The notes under the pieces: generated by a model | Database searches by the model: none | The model's input: only the letters and a program-made list of their open reading frames with translations | Told to the model about the DNA's origin: nothing | Translations under genes and position numbers: made by a program | Source of the DNA: Melioribacteraceae bacterium | GTDB taxonomy: Bacteria; Bacteroidota; Ignavibacteria; Ignavibacteriales; Melioribacteraceae | Assembly (NCBI GenBank): GCA_027858595.1 | Contig: JAQICK010000448.1 | Span: 1 to 9,122 of the forward strand | DNA length: 9,122 nucleotides | Reading direction: 5' to 3' | Shown: positions 6,969-9,122 of the stretch, piece after piece | Layout of the letters: each line of letters opens with the position of its first letter | Position numbering within the stretch: the first letter of the stretch is position 1

Positions 6969-7007
6969 AAAGCCTCTAAAATTTAAATTTTTTAGGGGCT
7001 TTTTTTA
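6969..7007 (+). terminator. Intrinsic terminator of the small-protein/DUF2723 operon
   Basis: AAAGCCTCTAAAA (6969-6981) pairs with TTTTAGGGGCTTT (6990-7002), a 13-bp stem with one G-T wobble and an 8-base loop. The T-run continues to 7007. It begins 23 bases after the DUF2723 stop. This is the best terminator in the window, and it separates this operon from the channel gene. Confidence 0.9.
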
Positions 7008-7070
7008 TTGTTAAATTTAGGTGTAATATTTTCGGTAATTGACTAATAATAGTTAAAACAATTTGGCTTT

Positions 7071-8072
7071 ATGAAAGAAAAATTATTAAATCAGGTAGGT
7101 CTTGGGCTAGTTGCCCTTACAGTGATAACTATTATTGGAACTGTATTTTATTCGTTGAGTGAAGATTTTTCAATTCTTGAAGCTTTCTATATGACAATTA
7201 TTACAATTTCAACTACAGGATTCAAGGAAGTACGTCCTTTATCTGATGCAGGTATGGTTGTTACAATATTTATTATCATTTCTGGAGTTTTAACAATTGC
7301 ATATACTGGTAGTAAAGCTGCACAACTAATTATTGAAACACAACTTTTTAGGAGAAATAGAATGAGCAAACAATTAGGGAAAATAAAAAATCATTATATA
7401 GTTTGCGGATATGGGAGAATGGGGCGAGAAGTTTGTGATACTCTAATTGATAATAATGAAGAGTTCGTAGTAATTGATAGTGCCCAAGAAAAAATAGATC
7501 AAATAATTGAAAAAGGATTTCTTTTTATTCACGGCGACGGAGCTAACGACGAAACTCTAATTCAAGCTGGAATTGAAAAGGCAAAAGGGTTAGCTGCTGT
7601 AGTTAAATCGGATGCTGAAAATATTTTTATTACTCTTTCAGCTCGTGAACTCAACAAAGATTTATTTGTTGTTGCTAGGGCAATTGAAGAAAGAACAGAA
7701 TCCAAACTACAAAAAGCTGGAGCTAATAGAGTTGTAAAACCATACGAACTTGGAGGAAAGAGAATAGTTCACTTGCTTTTACGTCCAGGCGTTACTGACT
7801 TTATTGAAGGTATTGCTCGTAAAAATGGAATGAACATTAATTTGGAAGAGATTTCAATTACCAAACCTTGTCCTCTTGTTGGAAAAACTTTAGCAGAATC
7901 GCCACTTAGAAAAGAGTTGAATATTATGGTAATTGCAATTTATAAATCGGATGTTAGTTTCATTTATAATCCGAGATCAACAGAAAAAATTGAGATTGGG
8001 GATAAACTTATTGTAATTGCGGAAACTGAAAATCTTGCAAGGCTTAATGAAATGGTTGCAAGTGATGGCTGA
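7071..8072 (+). CDS. Two-TM potassium-channel-like protein with RCK (TrkA-N/TrkA-C) domain
   Basis: A 333-residue protein with the MthK-type layout of one pore module plus one cytoplasmic regulator of K+ conductance. TM1 is about 8-28, the pore helix 36-47, the filter 48-53 and TM2 about 61-80. A basic linker (FRRNR, 93-97) leads to the RCK N-lobe with VCGYGRMG (111-118), a GxGxxG nucleotide-binding loop, and D136 at the end of strand 2, which would contact an adenine-nucleotide ribose. The C-terminal 80 or so residues match the TrkA-C lobe, with PLVGKTL and an IEIGDKLIVI strand. It would act in the inner membrane as a tetramer gated by ligand binding to RCK subunits. The filter reads TTGFKE where classic K+ channels have TVGYGD; Gly is kept but Tyr-Gly-Asp is not, so K+ selectivity is not certain. 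The Met at 7071 lacks a Shine-Dalgarno, but it is needed for TM1. An internal in-frame ATG at 7362 is described separately. The gene stands alone between the terminator at 7007 and a repeat. Confidence 0.88.
   Translation: MKEKLLNQVGLGLVALTVITIIGTVFYSLSEDFSILEAFYMTIITISTTGFKEVRPLSDAGMVVTIFIIISGVLTIAYTGSKAAQLIIETQLFRRNRMSKQLGKIKNHYIVCGYGRMGREVCDTLIDNNEEFVVIDSAQEKIDQIIEKGFLFIHGDGANDETLIQAGIEKAKGLAAVVKSDAENIFITLSARELNKDLFVVARAIEERTESKLQKAGANRVVKPYELGGKRIVHLLLRPGVTDFIEGIARKNGMNINLEEISITKPCPLVGKTLAESPLRKELNIMVIAIYKSDVSFIYNPRSTEKIEIGDKLIVIAETENLARLNEMVASDG
7350..7364 (+). promoter_or_regulatory. Possible internal ribosome site and start for a free RCK subunit
   Basis: AGGAG (7350-7354) lies seven bases before an in-frame ATG (7362-7364, Met98). 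Met98 sits in the linker between TM2 and the RCK domain, so initiation here would give a soluble 236-residue RCK protein. MthK, the archaeal relative, is known to make such a subunit from an internal Met107. The caveat is that AGG AGA encodes two Arg of the basic linker, so the match could be a by-product of protein sequence. Confidence 0.4.
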
Positions 8073-8131
8073 GTTCAAATTAGAACAGCATTATTTAATC
8101 GGAAGCTTATCGATAAATAATCTTTAAAGAA

Positions 8132-8259
8132 GGGTCTGTCATTTCGAATCCCGTATGGCGGGATGAGAAATCTCGTTAATAGCAGGGGATTTACCTTCGG
8201 TGAGCTTACGGTTTTCAATCGCCCCGATAAAAATAATCGGCACTCATTTCGAAATGACA
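8132..8259. repeat. Palindromic intergenic repeat (copy 2)
   Basis: It starts with the same GGGTCTGTCATTTCGAA as copy 1 (there beginning at 3552), has the same CCCG and TGAGAAATCT blocks in the same order, and ends with the same TTCGAAATGACA (8248-8259). The outer arms 8137-8148 and 8248-8259 are perfectly complementary. The centre is longer and different. It holds small hairpins: TCCCG (8149-8153) with CGGGA (8159-8163), and CCGAT (8224-8228) with ATCGG (8236-8240). The element lies between the convergent channel and LOG genes. An open frame across it (8075-8260, minus) is a by-product of the repeat. Confidence 0.85.
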
Positions 8260-8315
8260 TATGTTTCTAAGTCATCAAAAAGAAATAATCACTATTTGTT
8301 GGTGCCGTAGTAATA

Positions 8316-8840
8316 TCAGAGTAACTTTAACAGCTCATTCTCAAAATCCTCAATATTATCAAGGTATTTAACAATTCCAGTTCGTTTGTTTTCAAACTCC
8401 AATCGGTTGTCAATTGTTCCAATCATTGGCTCCCACATTTTGCCATGTGCAAAAATTGGTTTTGAAGGCATTAGGTTTTTGTTAACATATTCCCAGACAG
8501 TTGAAAACTCTACTAAAGTTCCTGTTCCTCCACTTAAAATAATGTAGGCGTCGCCTAGCTCAACCATTTTTTCAATTCTGCTCAGCAGGGTTTCACACTT
8601 TATTTCTTCAGTTAAATACTCACTTTTCTTTGAACTGAATAAATCCACGGTGACTCCAATTGCTTTTCCACCACTTTCTGTTGCACCTTTTGAAACTGCA
8701 TTCATTATACCTTGAAAGCCTCCGCTACAAACTGAAAATCCGGATTGCCCAAGAATTTGCCCAAGTCTATAAGCTGTTTCGTATTCTTCCTCACCGGCTA
8801 TTGGATTAGCACTTCCAAATATTGTAATTGTTTTATTCAT
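8316..8840 (-). CDS. LOG-family Rossmann-fold protein (possible nucleotide phosphoribohydrolase)
   Basis: A 174-residue protein of the LOG/TIGR00725-like group. Characterised LOG enzymes cleave the glycosidic bond of (cytokinin) nucleoside 5'-monophosphates, releasing the base and ribose 5-phosphate; many bacterial members act on AMP or have unknown roles. The fold starts with TITIFGSANP (4-13). Then come SGGFQGIM (39-46), the glycine-rich loop normally GGG..G(L/I)M, R88 within SRIEKM, and SGGTGTLVE (103-111), which corresponds to the family's PGGxGTxxE motif. The catalytic Glu111 is kept, while the first Pro is Ser. It is cytosolic, with no signal or membrane segment. I chose the Met at 8840 over the in-frame Met ten codons upstream because it has AGGA five bases before it, sits right at the first strand, and has a -7-like box at 8853-8860 between the two ATGs. 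It is convergent with the channel gene, with the palindromic repeat between. Confidence 0.85.
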   Translation of the reverse strand: MNKTITIFGSANPIAGEEEYETAYRLGQILGQSGFSVCSGGFQGIMNAVSKGATESGGKAIGVTVDLFSSKKSEYLTEEIKCETLLSRIEKMVELGDAYIILSGGTGTLVEFSTVWEYVNKNLMPSKPIFAHGKMWEPMIGTIDNRLEFENKRTGIVKYLDNIEDFENELLKLL

Positions 8841-9122
8841 GTTATTCCTAATCAAATTTATAGTAACCATTCACTGGTTTTAATATAGATATTTAAAATA
8901 TCAATAGTTAATCTCGTTTTTATTGAGTTGTTCTTTCCATAACTTTAAAAATACTTTATCGATCTTTTAGGTGATTTCTCTCACACATGATCTTATTATA
9001 ACTCAATTAGGTATTAAATATTTATAATCCCAAGATTTTTTTTGCAAAAAACATAATAGATAATTGTGTTTTTTATTCTAAAATAAGTATTTTTCGTATA
9101 TAGAACATAGGAAATTTTTAGA
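8841..9122. other. AT-rich intergenic region to the window end
   Basis: These 282 bases contain no supported gene. They hold the upstream region of the LOG gene, a perfect 15-base dyad GATATTTAAAATATC at 8888-8902, and an 8-bp inverted pair ATTGAGTT (8922-8929) / AACTCAAT (9000-9007). A weak plus-strand promoter candidate (TTG at 9064-9066, 21 bases, TATTTTTC at 9088-9095) may serve a gene beyond the right edge. All of these are common by chance at this base composition. Confidence 0.45.
8853..8860 (-). promoter_or_regulatory. Candidate -7 box for the LOG gene
   Basis: On the minus strand this reads TAAATTTG, an exact TAnnTTTG match 12 bases before the chosen ATG. It would give a very short leader, leaving little room for the AGGA ribosome site. 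No TTTG or TTG is found at the expected upstream distance. Treat it as suggestive only. Confidence 0.25.

Noticed and set aside
7187..7369. Minus-strand hydrophobic open frame of 60 codons
   Set aside because: Its hydrophobicity comes from being antisense to the TM2/filter region of the channel gene.
8075..8260. 61-codon open frame on the minus strand beginning MSFRNE
   Set aside because: It runs across the palindromic repeat, and its first codons are simply the repeat arm TGTCATTTCGAAATGA read in frame; no protein-like pattern.

Overview
The window is AT-rich (about one-third GC by eye) and reads as chromosome from a member of the Bacteroidota/Ignavibacteriota (FCB) group. The support is a 960-residue DUF2723 membrane protein (a family centred on that group), a '...LFAQ' type signal peptide, mostly weak Shine-Dalgarno sites, two close matches to the Bacteroidota -7 promoter box TAnnTTTG, and dispersed intergenic palindromes with TGTCATTTCGAA / TTCGAAATGACA arms. 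Taxonomy is inference; no rRNA or marker gene is present.

Layout, left to right. 1-289: two strong hairpins, then a 3' coding remnant (110-238) that resembles the C-terminus of a YbgC-type acyl-CoA thioesterase. 290-1381 (+): outer-membrane beta-barrel of the Omp85/BamA-TamA superfamily without POTRA domains. 1410-2045 (-): family-2 glycosyltransferase. 2046-2408: divergent intergenic region with a promoter candidate and an inverted-repeat-rich leader. 2409-3521 (+): family-4 glycosyltransferase. 3522-3812: a nested palindrome with an embedded terminator-like hairpin, and a second hairpin. 3813-4031 (+): 72-residue charged protein of unknown function, followed after 31 bp by 4063-6945 (+), the DUF2723 GT-C-type membrane protein, closed by a clear intrinsic terminator at 6969-7007. 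7071-8072 (+): two-TM potassium-channel-like protein with a cytoplasmic RCK (TrkA-N/TrkA-C) module. 8073-8315: second copy of the palindromic repeat. 8316-8840 (-): LOG-family Rossmann protein. 8841-9122: AT-rich, no gene seen.

Four of the six intact larger genes point to the cell envelope: an outer-membrane barrel, two cytosolic-type sugar transferases and a polytopic GT-C-like protein whose family is annotated as protein O-mannosyltransferase. They are not one operon (strands alternate), so a common glycosylation pathway is only suggested by proximity. The channel and the LOG protein look like unrelated housekeeping genes.

I did not find a clearly new multi-gene system. The observations most worth checking are: an in-frame ATG with a strong Shine-Dalgarno exactly between the channel's pore and its RCK domain, matching the internal-start arrangement known for MthK; the non-canonical selectivity filter of that channel; the small protein paired with DUF2723; and the modular palindromic repeat family just downstream of two plus-strand genes.
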